This document shows, piece by piece, positions 18,328 to 27,837 of a stretch of 64,000 nt of DNA. Origin of the DNA: Sedimentisphaerales bacterium (GTDB lineage: Bacteria > Planctomycetota > Phycisphaerae > Sedimentisphaerales > Anaerobacaceae); assembly GCA_016932835.1 (NCBI GenBank), contig JAFGCD010000138.1, positions 19,587 through 83,586 of the forward strand. The letters run 5' to 3'. The notes beneath the pieces were generated by a model, which was given only the letters and a program-made list of their open reading frames with translations, did no database searches and was not told the origin of the DNA. Positions within the stretch are counted from its first letter, which is position 1. Each line of letters opens with the position of its first letter. The position numbers and the translations under genes were made by a program.

Positions 18328-18694
18328 ATTTCTTTCGCCTTAAATATAGTTAGTCGAAGACCAAAACAGTAATCACCGCCTCTTATCGACTCAATCAGAC
18401 CGGTGTTTTACTTGGAAATGACAATTTGAGTATTCTGTGTATTAGCGGGCCGGCCGGCTGCCAACGCCGGGCCGTGCGTCCCATAAGCAGCGAGCGAATC
18501 GGCACAGCCGGCCCTTGCAGTGTCAAAGAGGCAATCCAATAACAGGAGAATCAACGCCGCCGGAAACCTCTTCAGCACAGAGAACTCAGGTTATCGGGCC
18601 TTGTGAGGAAATGAGAATTATAAATAGCTCGGCTTGGTAAAGCGAATGAGTGATGGAGCAGAATCGTGGTTTGCCTGGAAATGAATATATTTTC
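18328..18694. other. Intergenic region upstream of pilM
   Basis: No gene is seen. It holds the likely promoter of the pilM operon close to 18327 and a distant inverted repeat, GGGCCGGC (18447-18454) with GCCGGCCC (18507-18514). The same octamer occurs in the hairpin at 5039-5082. Confidence 0.5.
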
Positions 18695-20485
18695 TCAGCC
18701 GCCGGCTCGGTAGTCGTGCCAGCCGGCAGGAGCCGGGACGTATTTGCCTCGCAGCCAGATGTCGCCCGGCAGGATGCCTTCGAGGAGCCTCTCGTCGAAG
18801 TAGTAGTGTTTCAGATAGCCGTCACTGCCCACGAGTCCGACAACGCCTCGCACCGCCTCGACCAACGTCCCTCGCAGAACCAGATATGCCTGGCGAGGAG
18901 GATACGAAACGGTACTGGAGAATTCCTTTCTGCCGCCATAGTAGCTCTTTTGCACGTTCTCGGCGCCCCAGCCGCCTCCGCCTATGGTTATCGCGGCTTC
19001 GATGACGGTGGGGTTGGGCAGGTGTCTCTTGTGGTAGTTGGAATCGCCTTCGACGGACAGCGTATAGTCGGGCCTTCCGATGGGAACATACTTGAAACCC
19101 GGCGGCACGACGGGCTTGTCGTCAACATAGTCATAATCGCTCATGCCGGGATCGACGATCCTTACGACGCCCTGTGTAATCAGGCCGAGGACGCTGGTGT
19201 TGCTCTCCGAGGGCAGGCCGCCGTCCGCAGCCGGATCGTGCGCCCCGTCAACGACTACCGAATCGGCTATCCAGATGTTGCCGGAGGCGACTACGGTGAC
19301 ATTGCCTTTGACGGTGTCCTGGTTGGGCAGATTGGGGTCTCCACTGCCTATTATGACATTACCGTCAACATATATCTGCCCGCCCGGCTCAGATTCGTAT
19401 TCGCCGTATGACTGACTGACATAGGTATCGCTCAGGGGAACGACGAACCTTTCGCCGCTCGTATCGGCATTTTCAGGCATCAGGTGGTATGCGTAAATGT
19501 AGTATTTTTCGTATCTCGTGCCGTCGCTTCCCGGCTTGATCCTGAAATCCCAGGTTCTGCTGTCATAGCTCTGCATGAATCCGCGGACGGTGCAATTGTC
19601 GGTAATGCGGACCTTGCCTATTCCGGCATCGACGAAGAACTCGAGCTGAACCGCGGGCTGGCGGTTGATCGATGGTGCGGTAGCGACCGGCGAAAGGACA
19701 AACTTGTCTTTCGTGCTGTCTTTGAAACGGTTGGCCTTTATCTGGACCGCTTCTTCGTCGGTAATTCTGCTGTCGGGCTGCGAAAAATATATTCCGCCTT
19801 CGAACATGTCTAATACGGCGGCATACTTGTCGCCTCCGCCGTCGGTATATCGTTTCTCGCCCATGGTGACAAGCTGAATAAATTGCGGGTAGCCGCTGAT
19901 GTAGATATCCCTGTTATCGGGGCTGTCGTGGAGGTCATTGATGTGGAGCGGTATGTCGATTATCTCACCCGTGGCAAAGTTCACAGGGTATGTGTTGTAG
20001 CTGTCCGTCGGAACCCTGCACATTCCCATATCCCAGCCGCTCATGGCCTGCACGACAAGAACATCCACCGCCCTGGTGAATACTCCGCTGTGACCGGTGG
20101 AGATAACCTGATAGATGGGCCGATGCTTGAGAAACGTGAAGAGCTTGATCTGATACTCGCACCCGGCATCGGTGAAAGTCAAGGCGCCTTTGGTCCCGGA
20201 GACATTAGACTGAAGCGCGCTGAGCATATCCGGCTGCCTCCCCATCCAATGGACCGCTTTTTCGTAGCCGGCTTCGGCAGCGAGCATCGCGGCGGCTTCG
20301 CTCTTGAGCCTGATTGCCCGGTGTCTGGCGCCGTATGCCAGCGTCAGCATACCCAATCCGAGCGTTGTCAATATCACCATCGAGACGACGACCATGACAA
20401 ATGCCGAGCCATTCCTGGGCACGCTCAGCGGCGTACTGCCTTCTGGAAGCGAGTTTGTCTTCGATTTCAGATTTTGAGTTTTCAT
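18695..20485 (-). CDS. Large PilX-like minor pilin/surface protein (set 2)
   Basis: A 596-residue protein with a single N-terminal hydrophobic helix, GSAFVMVVVSMVILTTLGLG, followed by the amphipathic continuation RLKSEAAAMLAAEAGYEKAV. This matches PilX/GspK-type minor pilins, which lack the Glu5 of classical pilins. The rest is predicted extracellular and beta-rich, with GQIYVDGNVIIGSGDP and GNVTVVASGNIWIADSVVVDG, resembling polymer-forming or beta-helix repeats. I start at 20485 (MKTQNLKSK) because GAGAGGA lies upstream; the frame extends to 20530. It is the last gene of the minor-pilin run. A role at the pilus tip or in substrate binding is inferred. Confidence 0.7.
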   Translation of the reverse strand: MKTQNLKSKTNSLPEGSTPLSVPRNGSAFVMVVVSMVILTTLGLGMLTLAYGARHRAIRLKSEAAAMLAAEAGYEKAVHWMGRQPDMLSALQSNVSGTKGALTFTDAGCEYQIKLFTFLKHRPIYQVISTGHSGVFTRAVDVLVVQAMSGWDMGMCRVPTDSYNTYPVNFATGEIIDIPLHINDLHDSPDNRDIYISGYPQFIQLVTMGEKRYTDGGGDKYAAVLDMFEGGIYFSQPDSRITDEEAVQIKANRFKDSTKDKFVLSPVATAPSINRQPAVQLEFFVDAGIGKVRITDNCTVRGFMQSYDSRTWDFRIKPGSDGTRYEKYYIYAYHLMPENADTSGERFVVPLSDTYVSQSYGEYESEPGGQIYVDGNVIIGSGDPNLPNQDTVKGNVTVVASGNIWIADSVVVDGAHDPAADGGLPSESNTSVLGLITQGVVRIVDPGMSDYDYVDDKPVVPPGFKYVPIGRPDYTLSVEGDSNYHKRHLPNPTVIEAAITIGGGGWGAENVQKSYYGGRKEFSSTVSYPPRQAYLVLRGTLVEAVRGVVGLVGSDGYLKHYYFDERLLEGILPGDIWLRGKYVPAPAGWHDYRAGG

Positions 20486-20517
20486 AATACGTCCTCTCCC
20501 GCCATTACCCCGCCAAG

Positions 20518-21204
20518 TCACCTGGGCCACATATTTCGCAGCAATGTGGCGGTCATTACCCTAATTGCCTCGCTGTCTTCCGGGTCTGTCAGCACCACAT
20601 TGATCCTTACAGCGCCCTGCCCGACGCCGTTGAGCATGGTATGGCTGAAGGCCCCGTATTCGCCGTCCACCGAGACATTCTCGGCAAGGACCTGCGTTCG
20701 AACCCCGGAGGTATTCCTCGGGCCTCCGTCCTTCGGCGCCGCTCCGGGCGGATACGGCCCGTAGTCCACCTTGAGCTTATCGTCGTCCAAATAGAAAAGG
20801 GCATAGGCGGTCGCAATCTTGGTAGTGTCCATCACCTCGTGGCTGTCGTCGGAATCCAGCGGGACGTCCCAGTATCGAAATTCGACCGCGTCACCCCAGA
20901 CGACCTCCTCCGGGTGGGTGGTTTTCGGTTTGGCGGGCTTGAGTTTCTCGCCGTCGTATTCGTAAACCACATAACCGAGACGATTTGCCCTCCTGCCCAT
21001 ACTCCCGAATGCTATCGAAGCGGCCAGTGAATCGGACTTGATCTGCTTTGTAGCCGAGTCGTAACTCTTCTGCCATGCCCGGTTGCCGCTCATGACCACG
21101 GTGCCTGCGGTCAGCATTACTATCAGGCTGATAACGACAGAAAAGATCAACTCGATTAATGTCGCACCGGCGTTAGATCTGCATTTAGTCCTTTTCATTC
21201 CCAT
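20518..21204 (-). CDS. Prepilin-like protein, GspJ/PilW type (set 2)
   Basis: About 228 residues. The type III signal peptide is basic and short, and the cleavage region is NAGATLIELIFSVVISLIV, where Ala replaces the usual Gly-Phe pair but Glu5 of the mature protein is kept. After the helix come AWQKSYDSATKQIKSDSLAAS and a beta-rich head with YALFYLDDDKLKVDYG. This layout fits GspJ/PilW minor pilins. Start choice is uncertain: Met codons at 21231, 21204 and 21198 are in frame, and a GGAG precedes the latter two. It is co-directional with the GspI-like gene upstream. Confidence 0.72.
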   Translation of the reverse strand: MGMKRTKCRSNAGATLIELIFSVVISLIVMLTAGTVVMSGNRAWQKSYDSATKQIKSDSLAASIAFGSMGRRANRLGYVVYEYDGEKLKPAKPKTTHPEEVVWGDAVEFRYWDVPLDSDDSHEVMDTTKIATAYALFYLDDDKLKVDYGPYPPGAAPKDGGPRNTSGVRTQVLAENVSVDGEYGAFSHTMLNGVGQGAVRINVVLTDPEDSEAIRVMTATLLRNMWPR

Positions 21205-21274
21205 CAAGCTCCGTATTCGGACACCGGACATTTCGGGACATCGCCCGGCTGATTTATTTCAACACCGCACCCGC

Positions 21275-21802
21275 CTAACCTCCCGAACCGTCGGCCCTGA
21301 CGTAGGTCGTTAAGACCACAGGCCGAATGCCGCCCAGCCAGGTAGTCGCTCGCATCGTTGCATCCTTCACTTTCCCGAAAGTAACGACGACTACAAGCTG
21401 CCTTAAACGCACAACGTCATCCGGATCGGAAGTGGGGATATCATTGTATTTGAGCGCCATTATCATAGGTGTATTGTCAACCTCTATGGCGTACGCTGTA
21501 CTATTGAGCGTTGTCCCGGCTTCGGCCGATGCCGCGGCATCGCTCGGCAGGGTGACCGGCGTGAACCCCAATCCCAGAGTCGAGGGGTCGTACTCGGTCG
21601 AGCCCCCCGTACTCTTCCAGTCTTCCAGCAGCAATTGCACAGTTCGAGTGGCGGTCGTTTGGGCGCGGGCTATCGCGGAATGTTTGGCGGCGTGGTATTC
21701 GTAACTCAATCCCCCCAGCGCCACGACGGCAACAGCAACGACACTGATCATCGCCTCTGCCAGCGTAACCCCCGCAGCAGACCTGAATCGATTTTTATGC
21801 AT
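21275..21802 (-). CDS. Prepilin-like protein, GspI/PilV type (set 2)
   Basis: A 175-residue minor pilin with MHKNRFRSAAGVTLAEAMISVV: cleavage after Gly, mature start VTLAEAM with Glu5. The helix is followed by YHAAKHSAIARAQTTATRTVQLLLEDW, the usual GspI/PilV-type continuation. The start at 21802 is chosen over 21904 because GGGGAGAG lies before it and the type III signal would otherwise be buried. It is directly upstream of the GspJ-like gene, the same order as in the first set at 27.2-27.7 kb. Confidence 0.8.
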   Translation of the reverse strand: MHKNRFRSAAGVTLAEAMISVVAVAVVALGGLSYEYHAAKHSAIARAQTTATRTVQLLLEDWKSTGGSTEYDPSTLGLGFTPVTLPSDAAASAEAGTTLNSTAYAIEVDNTPMIMALKYNDIPTSDPDDVVRLRQLVVVVTFGKVKDATMRATTWLGGIRPVVLTTYVRADGSGG

Positions 21803-21969
21803 GTTTTCTCTCCCCTCAGTCTTGCTTGGCCTTGTCAAGACAACCGCCAATTCCTCCCATCCTGCAACAAGCAGGAATCCACATTTTCTCGATACTTTAC
21901 GCATCCCTGTTCACCATCCTTTGGATTACGACAATCTCCGATAGTCTCCATCGAAAAACAATCTATCAA

Positions 21970-23268
21970 TTACTGTTCATACCACCTCTTCAGAACAAAC
22001 CTGACGGCCTGGTCATCCGGCTCGACTTCTTGCAGGGCGCCGTCATAGTAGAGGTTCCCGCCGCTCTTCATCTCGAAGCTCTCTGCGGTGAACGCGCCGT
22101 AGAGATGGCCGTCGGCCTTGACAATGACGTCTGCATTGGGTGCATAGAGCTGGCCGAAGTATTCGCTCTTGGCCTTGAGCTCCCAATCCTGCTTGACGTC
22201 TTTGCCTCGCCAGTTGCCCCAAAGCTTCAGGTCCGGCGGCGTGCCGAGATTATTGAATCCCATCGAGTTGCCCGCCTTGATATCGCCGTCAACGTATATC
22301 TCAAGCGAAGAGCCTTTCGCTATTCTGATTTCGCAGCCCTCGCCCATATCGATATCCCCGGTGATATGCATGACGACATCTCCGCCCTCTATTATGAGTA
22401 CGGTTGGTTCCGAGCTGTTTTTCAGTCGAATCGAGTCGTACCTGCCGCTCTGGGCCGGTCCTATAGTTATCGTCTCGCCCTTGGCGCTGATCGCACCCCT
22501 GTCGAACAAGGCAGGCGGATAAACCAGCGGAAATTCCGGTTCCTCGATCATCGGATAGCGAAGGCCGGTATCGGCGCCGAGGTCCTTTATTACGGTATCG
22601 ACGACTCCACCTACGCCGACAACGACGTTGCCGTCAATTGTAACGCCGTTATTGAGAACAATGGCATCGACATCGGTGCTTATGGTTCCTATCTCGAGGA
22701 AAATATCCGGGTCCAGATTCGTGGGGTCACGGCTGTCCCGGGCATCGACGAGTGTGTCGTTCTTCAATATTATGGCGTCCCGCACTAAAACGCCTGTATC
22801 TCCCCTGCCCTGCAGTCTTACCGTTCCATAGATGACTTGCCTGGCGGTTCCGCATCTTCCGATTGACATTATCACATAATCGGAATATTCCGGCGTAGCC
22901 GATTTGACATAATCTATCAGACCGGGTTCTTCGTATGACATAATATCACTGTAGATATGGCTGGCCTTGAAGGTGAAAACGGTGAAATTCGTATCGGAGC
23001 CCGGCAGTTCCATGCGGTAGTCCCACGGGAGATGGCCGTCCCACCCGTCCTCGAGCTTGTTGTTCATCCTCAATAAGGTTCTTGTCAGTCCGGCATCGGC
23101 GGCAGTGCGAGCAGCAATCTCATTAGCGGTGCGTATGGAAAAAATCCGGCTGGTCTGCCCGAGGCTCAAAACGCCGACACCCGAAAACAGCAGCAGCACG
23201 ACGGCAAAGAGCACCAGCGCCATCACTGAGCCGCGCTTCAGCCATTTCGAAGATTTCTTTTTCACCAT
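21970..23268 (-). CDS. PilX-like surface protein with DUF7305-type C-terminus (copy A)
   Basis: About 432 residues. N-terminal helix GSVMALVLFAVVLLLFSGVG, then the PilX-type block RTANEIAARTAADAGLTRTLLRMN. The head carries VTIDGNVVVGVGGVVDTVI, ILIIEGGDVVMHITGDI, LEIYVDGDIKAGNSMGFNN and a closing FGQLYAPNADVIVKADGHLYG, the pattern of the DUF7305 family. Related copies lie at 23743 and 25345. It is first after the promoter at 23512-23540 and heads the second minor-pilin set. The Met at 23268 is better spaced from AGGGG than that at 23274. Confidence 0.72.
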   Translation of the reverse strand: MVKKKSSKWLKRGSVMALVLFAVVLLLFSGVGVLSLGQTSRIFSIRTANEIAARTAADAGLTRTLLRMNNKLEDGWDGHLPWDYRMELPGSDTNFTVFTFKASHIYSDIMSYEEPGLIDYVKSATPEYSDYVIMSIGRCGTARQVIYGTVRLQGRGDTGVLVRDAIILKNDTLVDARDSRDPTNLDPDIFLEIGTISTDVDAIVLNNGVTIDGNVVVGVGGVVDTVIKDLGADTGLRYPMIEEPEFPLVYPPALFDRGAISAKGETITIGPAQSGRYDSIRLKNSSEPTVLIIEGGDVVMHITGDIDMGEGCEIRIAKGSSLEIYVDGDIKAGNSMGFNNLGTPPDLKLWGNWRGKDVKQDWELKAKSEYFGQLYAPNADVIVKADGHLYGAFTAESFEMKSGGNLYYDGALQEVEPDDQAVRFVLKRWYEQ

Positions 23269-23742
23269 ATTCATGTCCCCTGAGGTGTATTGCCATCAAT
23301 GAATAACTTGTCTTTTCCAAACCGTACCGCCAACGGCGGCACATTCTCCAAATACAAACCAAGCCCTCGCAGAGCTATTGCCTGCGTGACAGTTAGTCAA
23401 ACGCTGTTTGCCGGTGAGCATCCGAGCTTGAACAGACCGGCTGTTAAGGTGAGAATTCAATAGAATGGCTGCTTGCAAAGGTGTCTTCTCACCACCATCC
23501 TTCAAACAGTTATGATACCAGAATCAGGCGAGAATGTCAAGGGAATTGCGGGCGCAGGCGGGCTTATTGAGGAAATAAAGCGGAACCGAACGCCGATAAC
23601 AGGCAGGAAATGGGCCTTCGCCCCAGATTCGAACAATCCGCCGGGAAGGGAAGGTTTGGAAAACGTGCGGATTACCCCCGCTGCGCAGGCCCGGCAGGCA
23701 TTAGCAGCAGGCTTGAAAACCGGATTGACGCTGCAAGCCGGC
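23269..23742. other. Intergenic region between two PilX-like genes
   Basis: It holds the minus-strand promoter at 23512-23540 and about 235 bases of leader toward the gene ending at 21970. Nothing else is recognised. Two short open frames here do not resemble proteins. Confidence 0.55.
23512..23540 (-). promoter_or_regulatory. Predicted sigma-70 promoter of the second minor-pilin set
   Basis: On the minus strand TTGACA (23535-23540), 17 bases, TATCAT (23512-23517). A separate transcript for genes 23268 to 18695 is therefore likely. Confidence 0.7.
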
Positions 23743-25110
23743 TCAGCGCGCCTGAGGGGGCAATGAGACGGGCAGGGTCTTAGTAGCAGCCTCCGCGGCT
23801 GTATCCGGCAGGGACTGTGCCGCATCGGGAAGAGATTGAGCCGCATCCGGAAGCGATACCGCCACGGCGTCGCCCTCCCACCAGCGGGTAATCTCAAAAC
23901 CGGATGACCAGAAGTCCGGGGCCTGGTCTTCCAGCAATGAGACGTCATAGTGAAAATTGCTGGTTGCCCCCTGGGTGAAGCTGTCGCCAACGATCGCCCC
24001 ATATATCTCCAGCGCGCTCTTGACTACAATCGAAGCATTCGGCGCATATACCGCGCCGTAGAAGACGCCGCCGGTGGCAAAAGCGACGAGCGAGCAGGTG
24101 TCCAGGCCGTATATCTGGAGCCTCTTTGGGTCTTCGGTGAAATTGTTTATCATTGCGCCGTTTTTTGTGGTGAAGTTCCCGCCCAGATACAGAGTCAGCG
24201 AGGCATTAGGATTCTTCTCGTTAATCTGAATCGTCGCTGATTTGCCGAGGTTTATCGCACCGACGACATACATCGTAACAGGGCCGTCAATCGTTAACTC
24301 GCCTTTGCTCAGGGTCACCGCCTCGTACTTGCCGGATTTGGTAATAACCGTCGGCGCTGTTATCGTCGGCTGGGTCGGCAGCAGCCTTATCGACGCCGGA
24401 ACTTCTACCGACGGTACCTCTCGCTCCTCGGACATGGCGAAGGTATCGCCGGTAATCGTTGCCAGACTTGCACTGATGACCGAATCCGGGTCCCCGCTGT
24501 AGCCGACGACGACATCGCCATTAACGACGGCGCCCGGGCCTATCGTTATTGCCGCGGTCTCGGTGCTGTTGGTCCCGAGCTGCAGCGGGATGCCCGCCGT
24601 ATCCCCGTCTGTGTCGGAATTGAAGCTGTCAACCACGGTACCCGGCTTGAGATTGAGGCCGCTCTGTGTCGTGAATACTGCATACTCGAAGGGGCCGCCT
24701 GTTATTTCGACGTTGGCATTGACGGTCTTCTCGAACTGTCCGCAGCGACCGACGGAGACTATTGTCGTGCCGGTTCTGATTGCAGCCTCGAGACTGTTCG
24801 CCGTAATCTTATAGCTGTAAGTTGCATCAGAATTGGGTAGGAGCACATCTTCAGACCAGTCAAACGCCACAGCAGTTTCCGTGTCCCTGTTGGCGAGTCT
24901 ATGGTTCATTTCGGCGATAGCGATCTGCAGGCCTGCGTCTGCGGCGACCTGGGCGGAGATCTCGCTTGCAGTCCTGGCGGCATAGACCCTGGCCTGGAGG
25001 CCGCAACGAAGCATTCCCATGCCGAACACCATCAGCAATACTGTTACGATCAACACCAGGGCGAGAGCCGACCCCGATTGCCTGCTTCTGCGCTTCGTGT
25101 TCCTGTTCAT
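23743..25110 (-). CDS. PilX-like surface protein with DUF7305-type C-terminus (copy B)
   Basis: A 455-residue paralogue. Helix GSALALVLIVTVLLMVFGMG, then RTASEISAQVAADAGLQIAI. The head has VNGDVVVGYSGDPDSVI, MYVVGAINLGKSATIQIN, LTLYLGGNFTTKNGAMINN and VFYGAVYAPNASIVVKSALE, then NFHYDVSLL. The tail contains SLPDAAQ twice and then SLPDTAA, a small in-frame tandem repeat not present in the sister copies. The start at 25110 is fixed by GGAGG seven bases upstream; the frame extends to 25170. It is closest in sequence to the copy at 25345. Confidence 0.74.
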   Translation of the reverse strand: MNRNTKRRSRQSGSALALVLIVTVLLMVFGMGMLRCGLQARVYAARTASEISAQVAADAGLQIAIAEMNHRLANRDTETAVAFDWSEDVLLPNSDATYSYKITANSLEAAIRTGTTIVSVGRCGQFEKTVNANVEITGGPFEYAVFTTQSGLNLKPGTVVDSFNSDTDGDTAGIPLQLGTNSTETAAITIGPGAVVNGDVVVGYSGDPDSVISASLATITGDTFAMSEEREVPSVEVPASIRLLPTQPTITAPTVITKSGKYEAVTLSKGELTIDGPVTMYVVGAINLGKSATIQINEKNPNASLTLYLGGNFTTKNGAMINNFTEDPKRLQIYGLDTCSLVAFATGGVFYGAVYAPNASIVVKSALEIYGAIVGDSFTQGATSNFHYDVSLLEDQAPDFWSSGFEITRWWEGDAVAVSLPDAAQSLPDAAQSLPDTAAEAATKTLPVSLPPQAR

Positions 25111-25344
25111 TTTACACCTCCTGCCGGGCCCTGCGGCGAGCCCCCACACCGCCGGATAAGTAAACCACATAACCGGCTTATCGGCTTATTCGCCCGCCTA
25201 CTTTGCCTCTTACTAACGGAACAAAACGTCTGCTGCGACGGCAACTCGCTTTATAGGACGCACCGTTCGTTTGTCTCTGCAACAACCTCGGATGTTTGTT
25301 TGCAGCATAGATAAAGTATCGAGATGCCGCATAGAATTCGCCCG

Positions 25345-26568
25345 TTACAGTTCCCACCAACGTTCGATTTCGAATTTTCGAGGCCAGAAGTGGGCCTGTT
25401 CGGCGCCGAGGGCCGCGTCATAGTGGAAATTGCTCGTCGAGCCCTGGGCAAAGACATCAGCCACAATCGAGCCGTAAATCTCAAGGGCGCTCTTGAGGTA
25501 GATGGCTGTTTCGGGGGCGTAGATTGCACCATAAAACACCCCCGCAGTGGCGAAGCTCATCGTATCGCACGAATCGAGGGCGTATATCCTGAGTCTGGTG
25601 GGGTCTTTGGAAAGGTTGTTTATCATGCCACCGTTTTTGCTGTAGAGATTGCCGGCAAGGTACAGCGTAAGCGATGCGTCGGGGTTCTTGTCGTTGATCT
25701 CTATGGCGGCGGAGTTGCCCAGGCCGATGTCGCCGGTGATATACAGAGTGACAGAGGCGTCGATAGTGACGATCCCGCCCTTGTCCAGGCTGATGGCGGA
25801 ATACGCTCCGGAATCCTTGACGACTATCGACTCCCGTATGGTAGGCTCCGGCCGCAGCGTCCTGAGCCATACGGGAACGGAGACCGGGTAAAGCTCGCGC
25901 TGCTCGGACATTGCCGTGGTCGTGCCGGTTATCTTCGCCTTGTCGGCGCTGATGACGGCATCGGGGTCCGCTCCGAAGCCTACTACTACATCCCCGTTTA
26001 TAACCGCCCCTTTTCCGACAGTTACCGAGGCATTCTTGGTGCTGTTGGTGGCAATCTTAAGGGATGCCGGCGCGCCGGGGCTGCGGGAATCGTACGCATC
26101 GACGATAGTATTGGGCTTCAGTACCATTGCGCTTTGTGCGAATACCGCATATTCAAAGGGCCCGCCGTTCAACTCCATAAGTGCATAGACCTGCTTCTCG
26201 GCGAAACCCGCCCGGCCGATTGACGTGATCTTCGTCCGGCTGTCCATGGCCGCGGCAAGGCCGTTAGCATCGATGTAATAACTGTAAGTGGCCTCTGAAT
26301 TCGGCAGCAATACCTCGACGGGTTCCGAGAACGAGGCGCGGGGGTCCTGCTGGATATCCGCAAGCCTGGTGTTCATTTCATGAACGGCTAATTGCAGGCC
26401 TGCATCGGCGGCGACCTGGGCGGCTATCTCATTCGCCGTCCTGGCCGCGTACGTGCGGGCCTGCAGGCCAAGCCTGAGCATACCGACCCCGATAACGGAA
26501 AGAAGCACGATAGCAATAATCAGCAAAGGCAACACGGAGCCGTGCCTCAGCAAGCGCAGCTTTTTCAT
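25345..26568 (-). CDS. PilX-like surface protein with DUF7305-type C-terminus (copy C)
   Basis: A 407-residue paralogue of the previous gene. Helix GSVLPLLIIAIVLLSVIGVG, then RTANEIAAQVAADAGLQLAV. The head has INGDVVVGFGADPDAVI, LYITGDIGLGNSAAIEIN, LTLYLAGNLYSKNGGMINN and VFYGAIYAPETAIYLKSALE, then NFHYDAAL. The near-identical order of blocks shows a tandem duplication with the 23743 gene. The Met at 26568 follows AAAGG at nine bases. Exported and pilus-associated by its N-terminus; function otherwise unknown. Confidence 0.74.
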   Translation of the reverse strand: MKKLRLLRHGSVLPLLIIAIVLLSVIGVGMLRLGLQARTYAARTANEIAAQVAADAGLQLAVHEMNTRLADIQQDPRASFSEPVEVLLPNSEATYSYYIDANGLAAAMDSRTKITSIGRAGFAEKQVYALMELNGGPFEYAVFAQSAMVLKPNTIVDAYDSRSPGAPASLKIATNSTKNASVTVGKGAVINGDVVVGFGADPDAVISADKAKITGTTTAMSEQRELYPVSVPVWLRTLRPEPTIRESIVVKDSGAYSAISLDKGGIVTIDASVTLYITGDIGLGNSAAIEINDKNPDASLTLYLAGNLYSKNGGMINNLSKDPTRLRIYALDSCDTMSFATAGVFYGAIYAPETAIYLKSALEIYGSIVADVFAQGSTSNFHYDAALGAEQAHFWPRKFEIERWWEL

Positions 26569-26685
26569 TGCGCGGACCTTTCGCAATATCCGGATCATCA
26601 TCGGTTCTATAATCAGCATGTTCCCACCCCGGTATCTTCGGCTGATCGGGCGAACAGTCTATCACCCGGCCGGCCCCCATGAAAA

Positions 26686-27228
26686 TCACGAGCCGTTATG
26701 CATAACGGCTGATGTGACAACGACTATATCCTGAGAGCCGTCGTCGAGTGTAAGCACCATCTGGGCCGAGTGCCCCTGTGACTTGAATACGCATGAAGAG
26801 ACATTCATGCAGACAATCTCAGTTCGCAGACGCGTCTTCGGATTCGTACTCCCGGGCACCCAACTGCCGTGCTCAATCAGAAATATCCCGTTTGTCGAAT
26901 AAAGGCGAGCATAACGATCAACAATCGGCGCGGTGCTTGTCGAGTAATAGTAAACCTCGAGCCAGTTGCCCTCAGGATCGATCTGGTACAGGTGCCTGGT
27001 GGCATTGCGAACTACCCGGTCGAAGGCCTTGCGGGCGGCATAACTGTCGGTTACGACGTCGGCATAAACCTTTTCGTAAGCCCTATGCCAGCCTCGCACG
27101 CCGTCCGCAATGGCAGTGCCAAGCGCCAGTATGACGATAAGAACGATTACCATCGCCACCATCAGCTCGGCAATGGTCAATCCGGGCCTGGCGGAAGTCG
27201 ATCGGGTTTTGTGATTCTGTAATTTCAT
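26686..27228 (-). CDS. Prepilin-like protein, GspJ/PilW type (set 1)
   Basis: A 180-residue minor pilin with RPGLTIAELMVAMVIVLIV: cleavage after Gly, mature LTIAE with Glu5. After the helix come RGWHRAYEKVYADVVTDSYA and a beta-rich head containing LEVYYYSTST. Compared with the second-set protein at 20518 it shares the W-x5-Y pattern just after the helix and the position after a GspI-like gene. The Met at 27228 is used; the frame runs back to 27267, overlapping the upstream gene. Confidence 0.76.
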   Translation of the reverse strand: MKLQNHKTRSTSARPGLTIAELMVAMVIVLIVILALGTAIADGVRGWHRAYEKVYADVVTDSYAARKAFDRVVRNATRHLYQIDPEGNWLEVYYYSTSTAPIVDRYARLYSTNGIFLIEHGSWVPGSTNPKTRLRTEIVCMNVSSCVFKSQGHSAQMVLTLDDGSQDIVVVTSAVMHNGS

Positions 27229-27253
27229 CCTGCAGCCTCGTTTGGCAGGCTCT

Positions 27254-27748
27254 TTATTGGGCGACATATGTCGTGAGTCTGAATGTCTTATCCATCACGA
27301 CAATACCGGCTGAATCCGTGCTGCTTCTGCCCTGGGCCCAGGCAACAACCGTATTCAGCGCCCTCAAGCCGGAAGTGGTCTCATCGTCTTTCCATGAAAG
27401 CGACACCCAGTAGTCGCCGTCGTTGGCGGTGATCTTATATCGGCCCAGCGGTGTAAAGCCGAATGGATACTCAGGCCCCGTGGTCGATGTATCGATCTCG
27501 ACATCCGAACCTAAATGGGCCGATGGATCATACGTCGTAACCAGATCATAACCACGACCTCGCCAGCTCTCGCAGAGCAGCAACGCGATTCTCGCGGCGC
27601 TGCTCTGGAGAGAGGCCTTCCGCGTGTCCATAGCGGAGTAGTACCTGTATCCCGAGGCGCCAAGCACCGCTATCGATACGATGACAATGGCTGCCATCAC
27701 CTCGATCAAGGTAATGCCAGCCAGGGACTTAGGTCGCTTAGAAGCCAT
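27254..27748 (-). CDS. Prepilin-like protein, GspI/PilV type (set 1)
   Basis: A 164-residue minor pilin. MASKRPKSLAGITLIEVMAAI gives a clear type III signal: cleavage after Gly, mature ITLIEVM with Glu5. The continuation YYSAMDTRKASLQSSAARIALLL is typical of GspI/PilV. A strong GGGAGG precedes the start. Such proteins prime the pseudopilus tip with GspJ and GspK-type partners, which here are the next genes downstream. Confidence 0.84.
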   Translation of the reverse strand: MASKRPKSLAGITLIEVMAAIVIVSIAVLGASGYRYYSAMDTRKASLQSSAARIALLLCESWRGRGYDLVTTYDPSAHLGSDVEIDTSTTGPEYPFGFTPLGRYKITANDGDYWVSLSWKDDETTSGLRALNTVVAWAQGRSSTDSAGIVVMDKTFRLTTYVAQ

Positions 27749-27837
27749 ACCTAACCTCCCAAAGATTGTCTATAACGAATGTCTGTCAACGGAGACCTCG
27801 CTAATAAGGCCTCCGTCACACAGGCAATATATTACTT

